DNA from: Ruminococcus sp. | GTDB lineage: Bacteria > Bacillota > Clostridia > Oscillospirales > Ruminococcaceae | Assembly (NCBI GenBank): GCA_021199305.1 | Contig: JAJQIH010000025.1 | Location: forward strand, 1 to 64,000 | Reading direction: 5' to 3' | DNA length: 64,000 nucleotides | Shown: positions 53,447-64,000 of the stretch, piece after piece | Position numbering within the stretch: position 1 is the stretch's first letter | How the letters are laid out: every line of letters begins with the position of its first letter | Translations under genes and position numbers: made by a program | Notes under the pieces: model-generated | What the model was told of the DNA's origin: nothing | The model's input: the letters and a program-made list of their open reading frames with translations, nothing else | Databases searched by the model: none

Positions 53447-53471
53447 AATTTAAAATCCGGGCATAAAAAAT

Positions 53472-53505
53472 CCCTGAGGAAATTTATCCTCAGGGTTTTC
53501 GTTTT
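53472..53505. terminator. bidirectional terminator between pyk and atpC
   Basis: CCCTGAGGA (53472-53480) pairs with TCCTCAGGG (53487-53495); TTTTCGTTTTT follows on the plus strand and ATTTTTTATG on the minus strand. Confidence 0.92.
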
Positions 53506-53522
53506 TCAAATATTAAAGTCGT

Positions 53523-53936
53523 TTACTTCTGACCGTTGTAAACTGAAATTCTGGTAAGCGCTCTTTTAAGCTTTGCTTCAGCAAAGTCAAATGCTGCACC
53601 CGACTCTTTAGCTTCGGCAATTTTTTCCTCAGCACGCTTTTTAGCGGTTTCGGCTCTGTCAATGTCAATCTCGTCCGCCCATTCGGCAGATTGAGGTAAA
53701 ATAGTTACCTCGCCGTTTGCAACTACCATTATTCCGTCAGCTACCGCCGCAATTCTATACTCGTCAGTTTCAATTTGCTTTACCTTCAAGGGACCTGTCA
53801 GAATATTTGAAACATAGTCTATATGGCCAGCTAAAATTCCTGTGTCGCCCTCAGAGGTACGCACAACAATCTGCGTTGTTTCTCCGTCGAAAAAGGTTTT
53901 CTCTGGAGTTATAATTTTGAGTTTGTACGAATTCAT
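53523..53936 (-). CDS. atpC: ATP synthase epsilon subunit
   Basis: 137 aa. N-terminal beta-sandwich with KIITPEKTFFDGET and GDTGILAGHIDYVS, and a C-terminal helical hairpin (~residues 88-135). Part of the central stalk; regulates ATP hydrolysis. Last gene of the atp operon, 11 nt after atpD. Confidence 0.95.
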   Translation of the reverse strand: MNSYKLKIITPEKTFFDGETTQIVVRTSEGDTGILAGHIDYVSNILTGPLKVKQIETDEYRIAAVADGIMVVANGEVTILPQSAEWADEIDIDRAETAKKRAEEKIAEAKESGAAFDFAEAKLKRALTRISVYNGQK

Positions 53937-53947
53937 TAAGGATTCAC

Positions 53948-56262
<2,315 letters not shown>

Positions 56263-56277
56263 GTTTTATCGCCACCT

Positions 56278-57795
56278 TTACAGAGATTCCTTCTTGTATG
56301 TTTTTAAGAACTCCACAAGCGCCTCTTTAAGCGCCTCCTCATTTTCTTTCGTCAAGTCCTTGGTTTGCGTGATTGAATCTACAATTTCAGGGTGAGAATA
56401 ATGCATAAATCTGAACAGGCTGTCCTGACAGTCTGTAACCTTTGAAGCTGGGATTTCATCCAGATAATCGTTTACAACTGCATAAATAATCAACACCTGA
56501 TCCTCAACGCTAAGCGGTGAGCTCTTACCCTGCTTTAAAACTTCAACTATTCTCTCGCCCTGTTCAAGACGCTTTTTGGTATCAGCGTCAAGGTCTGAAC
56601 CGAACTGCGAGAAGGATTGCAGCTCCATATATTGAGAATACATAAGCTTCAGAGAACCTGAAACCTTTTTCATAGCCTTTATCTGAGCGTTACCGCCAAC
56701 ACGGGAAACTGAAATACCAGGGTTTACAGCAGGTCTTATACCTGAGAAGAAAAGCTCAGACTCCAAGAAAATCTGTCCGTCGGTAATTGAAATAACATTT
56801 GTAGGAATATATGCTGATACATCTCCGGCCTGCGTTTCGATAATCGGAAGGGCTGTTATTGAGCCGCCGCCGTATTCATCACTTAAATTACAAGCACGCT
56901 CCAAAAGTCTTGAATGGAGGTAAAATACGTCGCCAGGATAAGCTTCTCTACCTGTTGGTCTCTGAAGTAACAGCGACATAGTTCTATAAGCTACTGCGTG
57001 CTTTGAAAGGTCGTCGTAAACAATCAAAACGTCCTTTCCCTGAAGCATAAAGTATTCAGCCATAGCGCAGCCAGAATAAGGCGCAATATATTGAATCGGA
57101 GCCTTTTCACTAGCTGCTGCCGAAACGACGATTGTATACTTCATAGCTCCTGCTTTATCCAGTGTATCAACTACGTTTGCGACAGTTGAATTTTTCTGTC
57201 CAATCGCAACATAAATACACAAACAATCCTTGTCAGACTGATTGATGATTGTGTCAAGAGCAATTGTTGTTTTACCAGTTTGTCTGTCGCCGATAATAAG
57301 CTCTCTTTGACCTCTTCCGATAGGAATCATAGAGTCGATTGATTTGATACCTGTCTGAAGTGGCTTGTTTACAGACTTTCTTGCGATAATTCCAAATGCT
57401 GGAGATTCTATCGGGCGGGTTTCAGTTGTAAAGATTTCGCCCTTGCCATCAATCGGTTCACCCAAAGCGTTTACAACTCTGCCGAGCATTGCTTCTCCTA
57501 CCGGGACCGAAACGATTCTGCCTGTTCTCTTAACCTGACTTCCCTCTTTGATGTCAGAATCATCACCAAGCAAAACGGCGCCGACAAATTCCTGCTCCAG
57601 ATTCTGAGCCATTCCCATTACGCCGCCTTCAAATTCCAGAAGCTCTCCAGCCATACACTTTTCGAGCCCGTGAATTTTAGCGATACCGTCACCGACAGTA
57701 ACAACTGTTCCGACATCTTCGAGCGAAAGCTTTGATTTATAATCTTTTATTTGCTCTTTTAAAATACCCGTAATTTCATCAGGACGTAAATTCAT
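56278..57795 (-). CDS. atpA: ATP synthase alpha subunit
   Basis: 505 aa. P-loop [15 protein letters not shown] near residue 170, the arginine-finger region [16 protein letters not shown], and the N-terminal crown. Non-catalytic subunit alternating with beta in F1. 26 nt after atpH. Confidence 0.98.
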   Translation of the reverse strand: MNLRPDEITGILKEQIKDYKSKLSLEDVGTVVTVGDGIAKIHGLEKCMAGELLEFEGGVMGMAQNLEQEFVGAVLLGDDSDIKEGSQVKRTGRIVSVPVGEAMLGRVVNALGEPIDGKGEIFTTETRPIESPAFGIIARKSVNKPLQTGIKSIDSMIPIGRGQRELIIGDRQTGKTTIALDTIINQSDKDCLCIYVAIGQKNSTVANVVDTLDKAGAMKYTIVVSAAASEKAPIQYIAPYSGCAMAEYFMLQGKDVLIVYDDLSKHAVAYRTMSLLLQRPTGREAYPGDVFYLHSRLLERACNLSDEYGGGSITALPIIETQAGDVSAYIPTNVISITDGQIFLESELFFSGIRPAVNPGISVSRVGGNAQIKAMKKVSGSLKLMYSQYMELQSFSQFGSDLDADTKKRLEQGERIVEVLKQGKSSPLSVEDQVLIIYAVVNDYLDEIPASKVTDCQDSLFRFMHYSHPEIVDSITQTKDLTKENEEALKEALVEFLKTYKKESL

Positions 57796-57821
57796 AAGTA
57801 CTTACCATACCTTTCCCAATT

Positions 57822-58364
57822 CTATACAACGACAGAATTTATTTGCGCTTTTAGTTTATCAAGCTTATCACGAACGCTTGCGTGAATTTCAGTATTATTG
57901 TAGCTTAAAACAATTCCACCAATTATATTCTTATCAACGCACTCTTTTAAAACAATCTTCTTATTTGATACAACCGTCAGCTTATCAATCAGCTTTTCTC
58001 TTAGCGTATCGCTTAAAGGAATAGCTGTGGTCGCAGTTACCTCAAGAATGTTCATCTTTTCATTATACAAAGCTTTAAATTCCGCAAAGATAGCTGCTGC
58101 GTCACCTGCTCTGCCCTTTTTAGCCATTACGTTTAAGAAATTAAACATAATCTCGCTGAGCTTTCCTTCAAAGGCATCAGTAAGCAAGGCTTCCTTGTCC
58201 TTCCATTCTACTGTTGGAAGTTTTAAAAGCTTTACGAAATCTGGATTTTGCTCAAAAATTTGTGTTACACACAAAAATTCCTCGTATACGCTTTCAAGGC
58301 AGTCGTTTTCTATGCAAAGCTCAAACAGCGCAGTTGCGTAATTCTTTTCAAAAGAGCCTGTCAT
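57822..58364 (-). CDS. atpH: ATP synthase delta subunit
   Basis: 180 aa. N-terminal six-helix domain (KNYATALFELCIENDCLESVYEEF) and C-terminal GGIVLSYNNTEIHASVRDKLDKL, typical of OSCP/delta, which joins F1 to the b stalk. Start overlaps the atpF stop by 4 nt (ATGA). Confidence 0.95.
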   Translation of the reverse strand: MTGSFEKNYATALFELCIENDCLESVYEEFLCVTQIFEQNPDFVKLLKLPTVEWKDKEALLTDAFEGKLSEIMFNFLNVMAKKGRAGDAAAIFAEFKALYNEKMNILEVTATTAIPLSDTLREKLIDKLTVVSNKKIVLKECVDKNIIGGIVLSYNNTEIHASVRDKLDKLKAQINSVVV

Positions 58365-58879
58365 TGAATTTCACCTACATTGTTTATAAACTCCTCAATC
58401 ATCTTCTCGTTGTCAGACGTTGAAATATTTTTGTCTACAACCTTCTGAGCGACGTCAAAAACAAGATCGGTTATCTCCGACTTGATTTCATTGGTAGCTC
58501 TCTTCTTTTCAACTTCAATTTCAGCGTTGGCACGGTCGACAATTCCCTTTTCCTGCTCTTTAGCACTGTTTATAATCTCGTCGCTCTTGCTGTTAGCTCT
58601 GGCAGTTGCAGATTGGAGAATCTGAGCTGATTCAGCCTTAACGCCAGCCATTTTTTCTGAATACTCATTTTCAAGCTTTAATGCGTTGTCCTTAGCTTCA
58701 TTCGCTTTGGAGTAGGTTTCGTCAACCTCATTCATTCTTTCATCCAAAACCTTGTTTACCGGCTTAAACAGAAAATGCTTCAATACCAAAAACAGCAAAA
58801 GAGTATTTATAAGCATTGGGATTATAGTATCTAAATCAATTGAGAAAAAAGGAGTTTCAGCTAAAATCATATTAACCAT
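58361..58879 (-). CDS. atpF: ATP synthase b subunit
   Basis: 172 aa. One membrane helix at residues ~15-35 (IIPMLINTLLLFLVLKHFLFKPV) then a long Ala/Glu/Lys coiled-coil to the C-terminus. Peripheral stalk. Start ATG behind GGGAGG. Preceded by an 82-nt gap after the c genes that carries a short hairpin (about 58920-58956), perhaps for mRNA processing. Confidence 0.95.
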   Translation of the reverse strand: MVNMILAETPFFSIDLDTIIPMLINTLLLFLVLKHFLFKPVNKVLDERMNEVDETYSKANEAKDNALKLENEYSEKMAGVKAESAQILQSATARANSKSDEIINSAKEQEKGIVDRANAEIEVEKKRATNEIKSEITDLVFDVAQKVVDKNISTSDNEKMIEEFINNVGEIQ

Positions 58880-58961
58880 AATTACCTCCCGATTTTACGT
58901 TTTGAAAGTAAGGTAAGCCCCGAAGGCTATTAAAGCTTAATCTCAGGGGCAAACCCGGTTT

Positions 58962-59258
<297 letters not shown>

Positions 59259-59291
59259 TTATTATTTCAACAGCTTAGTGCTGTCAATTAC

Positions 59292-59549
59292 TTAAAGTTG
59301 TCCAATAAACGGGTTTGCAAACATCAGCAAAAGAGCTACTACAAGAGAATAAATTCCTGTACTTTCGCTGACGGCAGAGCCGATAAACATTGTTCTCAGG
59401 CAGTCGCCTGTTCTTTCAGGAAACCGAGTGCAGGCGTTAACTGCTTTTCCTGCTGCGTTTCCTATTCCTATTGCAGGGCCTATTCCTGCAATCATTGCTG
59501 CTCCAGCGCCAATTGCAGAGCAAGCATAAACTATAGTTTCAGGGTTCAT
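59292..59549 (-). CDS. atpE: ATP synthase c subunit, copy 2, divergent helix-1 site
   Basis: 85 aa, ATG behind AGGAGG. Helix 2 is almost identical to copy 1 (ESTGIY, Glu62; [12 protein letters not shown]), but helix 1 reads [10 protein letters not shown] with Ile29 where copy 1 has Glu33 and sodium enzymes usually Gln, and the loop is TRFPER instead of ARQPEA. The two proteins therefore bind the coupling ion with different ligand sets. It precedes copy 1 in the transcript. Both are intact, with their own ribosome sites, so a mixed c-ring is possible. Confidence 0.95.
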   Translation of the reverse strand: MNPETIVYACSAIGAGAAMIAGIGPAIGIGNAAGKAVNACTRFPERTGDCLRTMFIGSAVSESTGIYSLVVALLLMFANPFIGQL

Positions 59550-59578
59550 AATGTCCTCCTGTCAAAAACCTCAAGTTG

Positions 59579-60325
59579 TTAATCCTGTGCTACGTTTACC
59601 ATTGTCAGGGTTGCAAAAATATACGCTTGTATACAGCCTGTAAACAGGTCAAAATATACGCTTAAAACTGCTGGTATACCAACCTGAAATACATTTATGG
59701 CAAACGGTCCTATTGCAAAGCTCAGATGAAGAATGCTTGAAAGTGACGCTAAAGCGTAGTATAAAATTCCCGTGATAACCATTCCGCCTGCGATATTTCC
59801 GAAAAGACGGAAAGCCATTGAAACAGGAGTTGCAACCTCGCTTATAATGTTAATCGGCGTAATTACTGCAACAGGCTGTGTGTAACCCTTCAGGTAGCCT
59901 AAAAATCCGTTCTTTCGGATTTTCTCATAAATCATCAGAATAAAGGTTAAAACGCCCCACGTTATTGTCGTATTAACGTCAGCAGTAATTGATCTGAGTC
60001 CTAAAAGACTGACAAGGCTTCCGACAGCGGCATAGCTTATAAGCATTGCAATATAGGGCGCATACTTCATATACCTCTCGCCCATATTTTGCCGAACCAT
60101 ATTATTTACTGATTTTACCAGCATCTCAGCAATAATCTGGCGCTTGGTTTCAGGCTTCTTCTTTAGATTTCTTGTAAGGAAAATGCACAAAATCCAAAAT
60201 ACTGCAATCAATATCCAGCCTACTACAACCGTTTCGGTAATCTTCCAGTCGATTCCAGGAATTGTAAATACGACTTTAGGTCCGTGAACGTCAAGAGCCG
60301 CTGTACTTATCATTTGCATCTGCAT
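59579..60325 (-). CDS. atpB: ATP synthase a subunit
   Basis: 248 aa, five to six helices. The essential Arg is in SMAFRLFGNIAGG (near residue 172), and the C-terminal helix has GIPAVLSVYFDLFTGCIQAYIFATLTMV. Forms the ion half-channels beside the c-ring. Start behind AAGGAAGTG; overlaps the end of atpI by 35 nt; 29 nt before the c genes. Confidence 0.96.
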   Translation of the reverse strand: MQMQMISTAALDVHGPKVVFTIPGIDWKITETVVVGWILIAVFWILCIFLTRNLKKKPETKRQIIAEMLVKSVNNMVRQNMGERYMKYAPYIAMLISYAAVGSLVSLLGLRSITADVNTTITWGVLTFILMIYEKIRKNGFLGYLKGYTQPVAVITPINIISEVATPVSMAFRLFGNIAGGMVITGILYYALASLSSILHLSFAIGPFAINVFQVGIPAVLSVYFDLFTGCIQAYIFATLTMVNVAQD

Positions 60326-60719
60326 TTTTCTTCACTTCCTTATCTGAAAAATTATCTATTGTCATTGCTATTCTAGGGTAAAATTGTGGAATTAAAACGC
60401 CAAACGGATTTAAGATCTTAAGCTTATAACCTGATATGCAAATTCCTAAAAGCAGAACATATCTTACCAGGTAGCTTGTCATTACTATTCCCTTTGCGTG
60501 CGCTTTTCTTGTAGTTAAAGCTGTATACATTGAATCCGCCATAAACAAATAGGACAGGAGCATAAACGCAAAGCCCACAAGCAAGCCGATAATCATCTTA
60601 ATGTCAATGCTAAAGGAAATAAGAGCTGTAATAATATATGTTATTATCAGCATCAGGAGCATTTTAAAAATCAGCTTTTTAAAATAAGGTCTTAAAGGAT
60701 TATCTTTAAATCTACTCAT
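60291..60719 (-). CDS. atpI: ATP synthase subunit I-like membrane protein
   Basis: 142 aa, four membrane helices: LMLIITYIITALISF, MIIGLLVGFAFMLLSYLFMADSMY, VRYVLLLGICISGYKL and a last short one. Position as first gene of the atp operon and the layout agree with AtpI, which helps c-ring assembly or Mg2+/Na+ supply. Sequence conservation in the family is low, so the assignment rests partly on context. SD GGAG 6 nt before the ATG. Confidence 0.82.
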   Translation of the reverse strand: MSRFKDNPLRPYFKKLIFKMLLMLIITYIITALISFSIDIKMIIGLLVGFAFMLLSYLFMADSMYTALTTRKAHAKGIVMTSYLVRYVLLLGICISGYKLKILNPFGVLIPQFYPRIAMTIDNFSDKEVKKNADANDKYSGS

Positions 60720-60844
60720 TTAATTCTCCAAAATAAAGCCATTGTTAAGACATTACCCACAAAATATATTCTATTCGCAAAAGCTGCCAAAATTCCTGAA
60801 AATATAAACGGCAGTGTTCATACGGATAAAATTCTCATTAAATT

Positions 60845-60873
60845 ATGATACCACCAATTTTTATTATTTGCAA
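60845..60873 (-). promoter_or_regulatory. proximal promoter of the atp operon
   Basis: Minus strand TTGCAA (60873-60868), 17-nt spacer, TATCAT (60850-60845). The leader of ~120 nt contains a CTGCC/GGCAG hairpin. It occupies the 419-nt gene-free region 60720-61138, which otherwise holds the elements listed next. Confidence 0.7.
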
Positions 60874-60933
60874 GGAAACAGCACTATTTGTAACCAATTT
60901 GTAAGAAGTTTTTACCAAAAATTTTTCCTGTGT

Positions 60934-61016
60934 AAAAACCGGCAATCTGGCTTTGTAAAGACATAGTAAAAATAATAAAAGCCGAAACGCCGGCTAGATG
61001 CTTCAGCTTCATTGCT
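60934..61016 (-). ncRNA. candidate small RNA or atp attenuator leader
   Basis: A perfect minus-strand promoter (61023-61051) would start RNA at about 61016. About 25 nt later a compound hairpin begins: GCCGG/CCGGC (60989-60993 with 60939-60943) outside GGCTTT/AAAGCC (60949-60954 with 60978-60983), and a T-run follows on the minus strand at 60938-60934. A shorter alternative stem (60980-60984 with 60991-60995) with its own T-rich tail competes. The product would be a ~80-nt RNA, or readthrough would add a second start for atpI. A 42-codon frame (61012-60884) also starts almost at the RNA start but has no ribosome site. Confidence 0.45.
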
Positions 61017-61022
61017 TTATGT

Positions 61023-61051
61023 ATTATACACCTTTATTTTCCATTTGTCAA
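61023..61051 (-). promoter_or_regulatory. consensus minus-strand SigA promoter
   Basis: TTGACA (61051-61046), exactly 17 nt, TATAAT (61028-61023), on the minus strand. No gene start lies within 300 nt downstream. It stands back-to-back with the tRNA-Leu promoter; TCAACAT (61048-61054) and ATGTTGA (61071-61077) form an inverted repeat between them. Confidence 0.75.
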
Positions 61052-61086
61052 CATCCTGGGCGTGCAAAAAATGTTGAGTTTAGCTA

Positions 61087-61115
61087 TTGACAAGGGCGAA
61101 AAATAATTGTATAAT
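61087..61115 (+). promoter_or_regulatory. consensus promoter of tRNA-Leu
   Basis: TTGACA (61087-61092), 17-nt spacer, TATAAT (61110-61115), 24 nt before the mature tRNA. Confidence 0.9.
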
Positions 61116-61138
61116 AGATTAGTAATTTTGAAGACAAT

Positions 61139-61226
61139 GCCGCTGTGGTGGAATAGGCAGACACAAGGGACTTAAAATCCCTCGGACTAATAATCCGTAC
61201 CGGTTCAAGTCCGGTTAGCGGCACCA
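61139..61226 (+). tRNA. tRNA-Leu, anticodon UAA, CCA encoded
   Basis: Acceptor stem GCCGCTG (61139-61145) pairs with TAGCGGC (61216-61222, one G-T). Anticodon stem AGGGA/TCCCT encloses the loop CTTAAAA, giving UAA. A long variable arm (CGGACTAATAATCCG) and the T loop TTCAAGT fit a class II leucine tRNA. The 3-prime ACCA is encoded. Single tRNA unit. Confidence 0.97.
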
Positions 61227-61228
61227 TT

Positions 61229-61268
61229 AAAGCCTTGAAATGACAATAGTCGTTTCAAGGCTTTTTTG
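61229..61268 (+). terminator. terminator of tRNA-Leu
   Basis: A 12-bp perfect stem (61229-61240 with 61253-61264) followed by T-run to 61267. It lies 2 nt after the CCA end and before the convergent glycosyltransferase stop. Confidence 0.93.
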
Positions 61269-61276
61269 TTTTGCAC

Positions 61277-62224
61277 TTACTTTAAGTATTCCTCAATTAT
61301 AAACTTCGGACGTTCTTTCGTTTCAAGATATACCTTACCGATGTATTCGCCGATTATTCCAATAGCAAAAAGCTGCAAGCCTCCAATCGCCCAGACGGAA
61401 ACGGCAATTGAAGTCCAGCCCTGAACTGTAGCACCTGTAAAATGGCGAATCAGGAAATATATAAGCATTATTATACTGACACAGAAAATGAAAATTCCCA
61501 AAAAGGTAATAAAGCGAATTGGCTTGATTGAGAATGATGTTATTCCCTCAAAGGCAAGCGCAATCATTTTTCTCAGCGGGTACTTTGACTCGCCTGCCAG
61601 GCGCTCTCCCCTTTTATAGTAAACCTCTGCCGACTTATAACCGATAAGCGGAACGATTCCTCTGAGAAACAGATTTACCTCCTTGAAGCCTTCTAGTCCC
61701 TCAAGCGCTCGTTTTGACATAAGCCTGTAATCTGCATGGTTGTACTTGATTTCAGCGCCCATTATTTTAAGCAGCTTATAATAGCACTGAGCGGTAGCTC
61801 GTTTAAATCTCGAATCGGTTTTTCGGTTATCTCTTATTCCGTAAACTATATCGCAGCCGTCATAATACTTTTCAAGCATTTCATCAATGGCATTTATATC
61901 ATCCTGCAAATCTGCATCAAGAGAAATTGTTACGTCGCAGTCGTCCTTTACAGTCATAAGTCCGCCTAAAAGAGCGTTCTGATGACCTCTGTTTCTTGTA
62001 AGCTTAATACCTGAGAAAAGGTCGTCACGCTTGTGAAGCCCGCAAATTATATCCCATGTCTTATCCTTTGAGCCGTCGTTTACAAACACTATTTTACTCT
62101 TGTAGGAAATCTTGCCCTCTTCCATCAGCGAAACCATTTTGTCTTTAAGCTTTTTTGCGGAATCAAGCAGAACCTCCTGCTCATTGTAGCACGGAATAAC
62201 CAAATAAAGCACCGCTGTCTGCAC
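61277..62224 (-). CDS. GtrB/DPM-like polyprenyl-phosphate glycosyltransferase (GT2)
   Basis: About 315 aa. The GTG at 62224 is preferred as start because the GGAGG at 62236-62232 is 7 nt away, whereas the in-frame ATG at 62230 would be only 1 nt from it. GT-A domain: LVIPCYNEQEVL, VFVNDGSKDKTW, KLTRNRGHQNALLGGL, DADLQDD and FKRATAQ; two C-terminal membrane helices (about 230-255 and 265-290). Such enzymes move a sugar from UDP- or GDP-sugar to undecaprenyl phosphate for surface glycan decoration. No GtrA flippase or polymer transferase is adjacent, so the sugar is unknown. Confidence 0.88.
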   Translation of the reverse strand: MQTAVLYLVIPCYNEQEVLLDSAKKLKDKMVSLMEEGKISYKSKIVFVNDGSKDKTWDIICGLHKRDDLFSGIKLTRNRGHQNALLGGLMTVKDDCDVTISLDADLQDDINAIDEMLEKYYDGCDIVYGIRDNRKTDSRFKRATAQCYYKLLKIMGAEIKYNHADYRLMSKRALEGLEGFKEVNLFLRGIVPLIGYKSAEVYYKRGERLAGESKYPLRKMIALAFEGITSFSIKPIRFITFLGIFIFCVSIIMLIYFLIRHFTGATVQGWTSIAVSVWAIGGLQLFAIGIIGEYIGKVYLETKERPKFIIEEYLK

Positions 62225-62319
62225 AACCATTCCTCCTTTACAAATATTCTATTTTGAGTATATCACTAAGGGTGCTATAAGTCAAATGCTATGTGTAAGG
62301 TTTTAATATTTTTGCCAAA

Positions 62320-62356
62320 ATAAAAAATCCCCGCTGTATTTTTTACAGCAGGGATT
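62320..62356 (-). terminator. terminator after the MATE gene
   Basis: AATCCC..GCTGT (62326-62337) pairs with ACAGC..GGGATT (62345-62356), one mismatch; on the minus strand TTTTTTATTTT follows. Confidence 0.85.
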
Positions 62357-62385
62357 TTAACAAGTGTTACCCGGATCTGTTTTGG

Positions 62386-63759
62386 CTATTTTACTCGCTT
62401 ATTGTAAATTCTCTTCATCAAAAAATATGCAACTACTGCTGTTACAACCTCAGCAAACAGGAATGTAAACCAGATTGTAAAGGACATATCGCTATTATTT
62501 CTCGCAATCAACGCAAACATATAAGCGGGCGGTACTATAAGCACAAGCTGTCTTAAAGCTGAAATAATAAGCGATTCGAGTCCACCCATAAGAGCCTGGA
62601 AAACGCCCTGAAGCGCAATGTTGATTCCAGCAAAAACAAAGCTTAAAGTAATGATTCTCATAGCGCTCATAAGATAGCTGTTGGTAATTCCCGACAGGCC
62701 GAAAAGGCTTGCAAACGGCTTTGCAAAAATTTCAATAATAGCCGTTCCTAAAATCATTACAACGATTGTATAAATAAGTCCGTACTTGATTCCCTCATTG
62801 ATTCTCTTCTTACTTCTCATTCCGAAGTTAAACGCAACGATAGGCGTTATAGCATCTCTTATTCCAAAAGCGGCAAAAAGTACGAACTGATAAATCTTAT
62901 AGTACAAGCCGTAAGCTGTAACCATAGCTTCATCGACAGTTACCAGAATTATATTTAGCGCATAAGTCATAAAGGACATCAAAGCCTGTGCGATAATTGC
63001 AGGCAGACCGATAAGGTATATCTGCTTTATTGTTTTAAGTGACGGCGCAAGGTATTTAGGATTGTTGGTGATTTCCTTATTGAAAATCAGATGGAAAATA
63101 AAGGCTGACAGGAAGGATACGCACTGACCGATAACGGTTGCGTATGCCGCACCCTTTACTCCAAATTCAGGACAGCCTAGCAGTCCGTAAATCATAATCG
63201 GGTCGAGTACGATGTTGGTAACTGCTCCTAAAATCTGAGAAATTGTTGAAAGCATCGACCTGCCAGTCGCCTGAAGCATTTTTTCAAAAATTGAGAAAAA
63301 TACTATACCCATTGATATAACGCAGCAAATTTTCAAATACTCGCACGCCATCGAAACGATAAGAGTGTTGCTCGACTGTGTTTTGATATACGCTTCAACG
63401 CCAAATAAACCGAAAAGTAAAAATACAACGTAAATTACTATTCCTAAGAAAATAGCGTTGCCAGCAGCCTTGCTTGCGTTTTTTAAATTCTTTTCGCCAA
63501 GACACTTGGATATCAAAGCGTTAGCTCCGACACCTGTACCAATTCCGACAGCTACCATTAGCATCTGAACTGGAAATGCGAGTGTCAACGCGTTCAGCGC
63601 TTCCTCGCCGTTAGTTGACATATTGGACACAAAAATACTGTCCACAATATTATAAACCGCTTGCAAGACCATAGATAAAACTATCGGTATCGCCATTTTA
63701 AGCATAACCTTGTGAACAGGTTCTGATCCCATTTTGTTTGTAGTAACATTTTCTTCCAT
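62386..63759 (-). CDS. MATE family multidrug efflux transporter
   Basis: 457 aa, twelve hydrophobic helices in two similar halves. MATE features: PIVLSMVLQAVYNIVDSIFV in helix 1-2, GTGVGANALISKCLGE, a VLDPIMIYG block, and FNFGMRSKKRINEG in the second half. Exports cationic compounds in exchange for Na+ or H+. Good ATG with AGGGAGAAAT upstream. It is alone behind its own promoter and a hairpin-rich leader. Confidence 0.93.
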   Translation of the reverse strand: MEENVTTNKMGSEPVHKVMLKMAIPIVLSMVLQAVYNIVDSIFVSNMSTNGEEALNALTLAFPVQMLMVAVGIGTGVGANALISKCLGEKNLKNASKAAGNAIFLGIVIYVVFLLFGLFGVEAYIKTQSSNTLIVSMACEYLKICCVISMGIVFFSIFEKMLQATGRSMLSTISQILGAVTNIVLDPIMIYGLLGCPEFGVKGAAYATVIGQCVSFLSAFIFHLIFNKEITNNPKYLAPSLKTIKQIYLIGLPAIIAQALMSFMTYALNIILVTVDEAMVTAYGLYYKIYQFVLFAAFGIRDAITPIVAFNFGMRSKKRINEGIKYGLIYTIVVMILGTAIIEIFAKPFASLFGLSGITNSYLMSAMRIITLSFVFAGINIALQGVFQALMGGLESLIISALRQLVLIVPPAYMFALIARNNSDMSFTIWFTFLFAEVVTAVVAYFLMKRIYNKRVK

Positions 63760-63778
63760 TATTTATTTCTCCCTTTCC

Positions 63779-63833
63779 TGAGGACAAACAAATAATGCGT
63801 AAGTCCTCACAAAATCTGTCCGGACTTACGCAT
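63779..63833 (-). promoter_or_regulatory. leader with two mutually exclusive hairpins upstream of the MATE gene
   Basis: ATGCGTAAGTCC (63795-63806) pairs with GGACTTACGCAT (63822-63833), a 12-bp perfect stem. GTCCTCA (63803-63809) can instead pair with TGAGGAC (63779-63785), close to the ribosome site at ~63770. The two pairings share 63803-63806, a layout typical of attenuation or translation control. GTCCGGAC at 63818-63825 adds a third option. Confidence 0.5.
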
Positions 63834-63855
63834 ATATGCTACTCGACTATTAAGT

Positions 63856-63884
63856 ATTTTATCAAAATTCACAAGTAATTTCAA
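63856..63884 (-). promoter_or_regulatory. SigA promoter of the MATE gene
   Basis: Minus strand TTGAAA (63884-63879), 17-nt spacer, TAAAAT (63861-63856). The predicted leader is about 90 nt. Confidence 0.7.
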
Positions 63885-63936
63885 AGGCGTTTTTTCACAA
63901 ATTTAATTCGTCTTCGCCCTCAAAATTTGTCTATTT

Positions 63937-64000
63937 CTAAACAGGCATTACTTTACTATCGCTGTCTGAATGATTTGAGTCAATGCCGTATTTCTTGTTT
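63937..64000 (-). CDS. C-terminal fragment of an unidentified protein (partial)
   Basis: An open frame enters from the right edge on the minus strand and ends at TAG (63939-63937) after about 20 codons; the tail is polar and ends SDSDSKVMPV. Codon choice looks coding, and a 7-bp inverted repeat (CAAATTT/AAATTTG) follows its stop. Too short for identification. Confidence 0.35.
   Translation of the reverse strand, partial: NKKYGIDSNHSDSDSKVMPV

Noticed and set aside
58880..58961. Extra small gene between atpE and atpF
   Set aside because: The gap contains only a short imperfect hairpin and the atpF ribosome site; no credible frame.
60884..61012. 42-aa leaderless peptide upstream of the atp operon
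   Set aside because: No ribosome site, and two terminator-like hairpins lie inside the frame; kept only as an alternative reading of the small RNA candidate.

Overview
The window reads as chromosomal core DNA of an anaerobic, endospore-forming, low-to-mid GC Firmicute of the class Clostridia, probably an Oscillospiraceae/Ruminococcaceae-type lineage. The grounds are the complete spoIIIAA-AH operon, other sporulation genes (yunB, ylbJ, yqfC, yqfD), gatCAB, mutS2, thyX, Shine-Dalgarno-led genes with frequent TTG/GTG starts, SigA-type promoters with 17-nt spacers, and an F-type ATP synthase whose c subunits carry a sodium-type signature. The genus cannot be fixed from sequence reading alone.

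Layout. (a) 1-4350, minus strand: a magnesium-transport block of mgtA (P-type ATPase), an orphan winged-helix regulator and an MgtC-like protein, followed by a small membrane ORF and a DUF3784 fragment cut by the window edge. (b) 4541-12540: a divergent S1-domain protein, then a plus-strand run of DUF951, prfA, tsaC, coaE, a lytic transglycosylase, an M18 aminopeptidase, a YitT protein and an RluA pseudouridine synthase. (c) 12587-20986: PHP phosphoesterase, malic enzyme, TSCPD protein, yunB, ligA and gatCAB. (d) 21007-29264: ylbJ (minus), then yqfC-yqfD-phoH-ybeY-era-yqzL-recO-mutS2, close to the Bacillus yqf/era/recO order but lacking yqfF, dgkA and cdd. (e) A Xer recombinase with a strong promoter and a repeat-rich operator-like region. 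(f) 36778-30476, minus strand: thyX-tmk-DUF2156-DJ-1-formyl-THF cyclo-ligase-mltG-U32. (g) 51283-36921, minus strand: spoIIIAA-AH behind a SigE-like promoter, then an internal SigA promoter and asp23-nusB-M22 paralogue-xseA-xseB-ispA-dxs-tlyA-nadK-argR-recN. (h) A GNAT acetyltransferase and pyk on the plus strand. (i) 60719-53523, minus strand: the atp operon atpI-B-E-E-F-H-A-G-D-C. (j) tRNA-Leu(UAA), a GtrB-like glycosyltransferase, a MATE exporter and an edge fragment.

The operons group translation and RNA modification (prfA, tsaC, gatCAB, rluA, era, ybeY, tlyA, trhP-like U32), DNA maintenance (ligA, recO, mutS2, recN, xse, xer), dTMP supply (thyX, tmk), isoprenoid precursors (dxs, ispA) and spore development. 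No phage, IS element, CRISPR array or biosynthetic cluster was seen. The points most worth following are the two unlike c subunits of a sodium-type ATP synthase, a 419-nt intergenic region upstream of that operon holding a consensus promoter plus terminator (a candidate small RNA or attenuator), an M22/TsaD paralogue in a conserved operon, and several hairpins that would hide ribosome binding sites.
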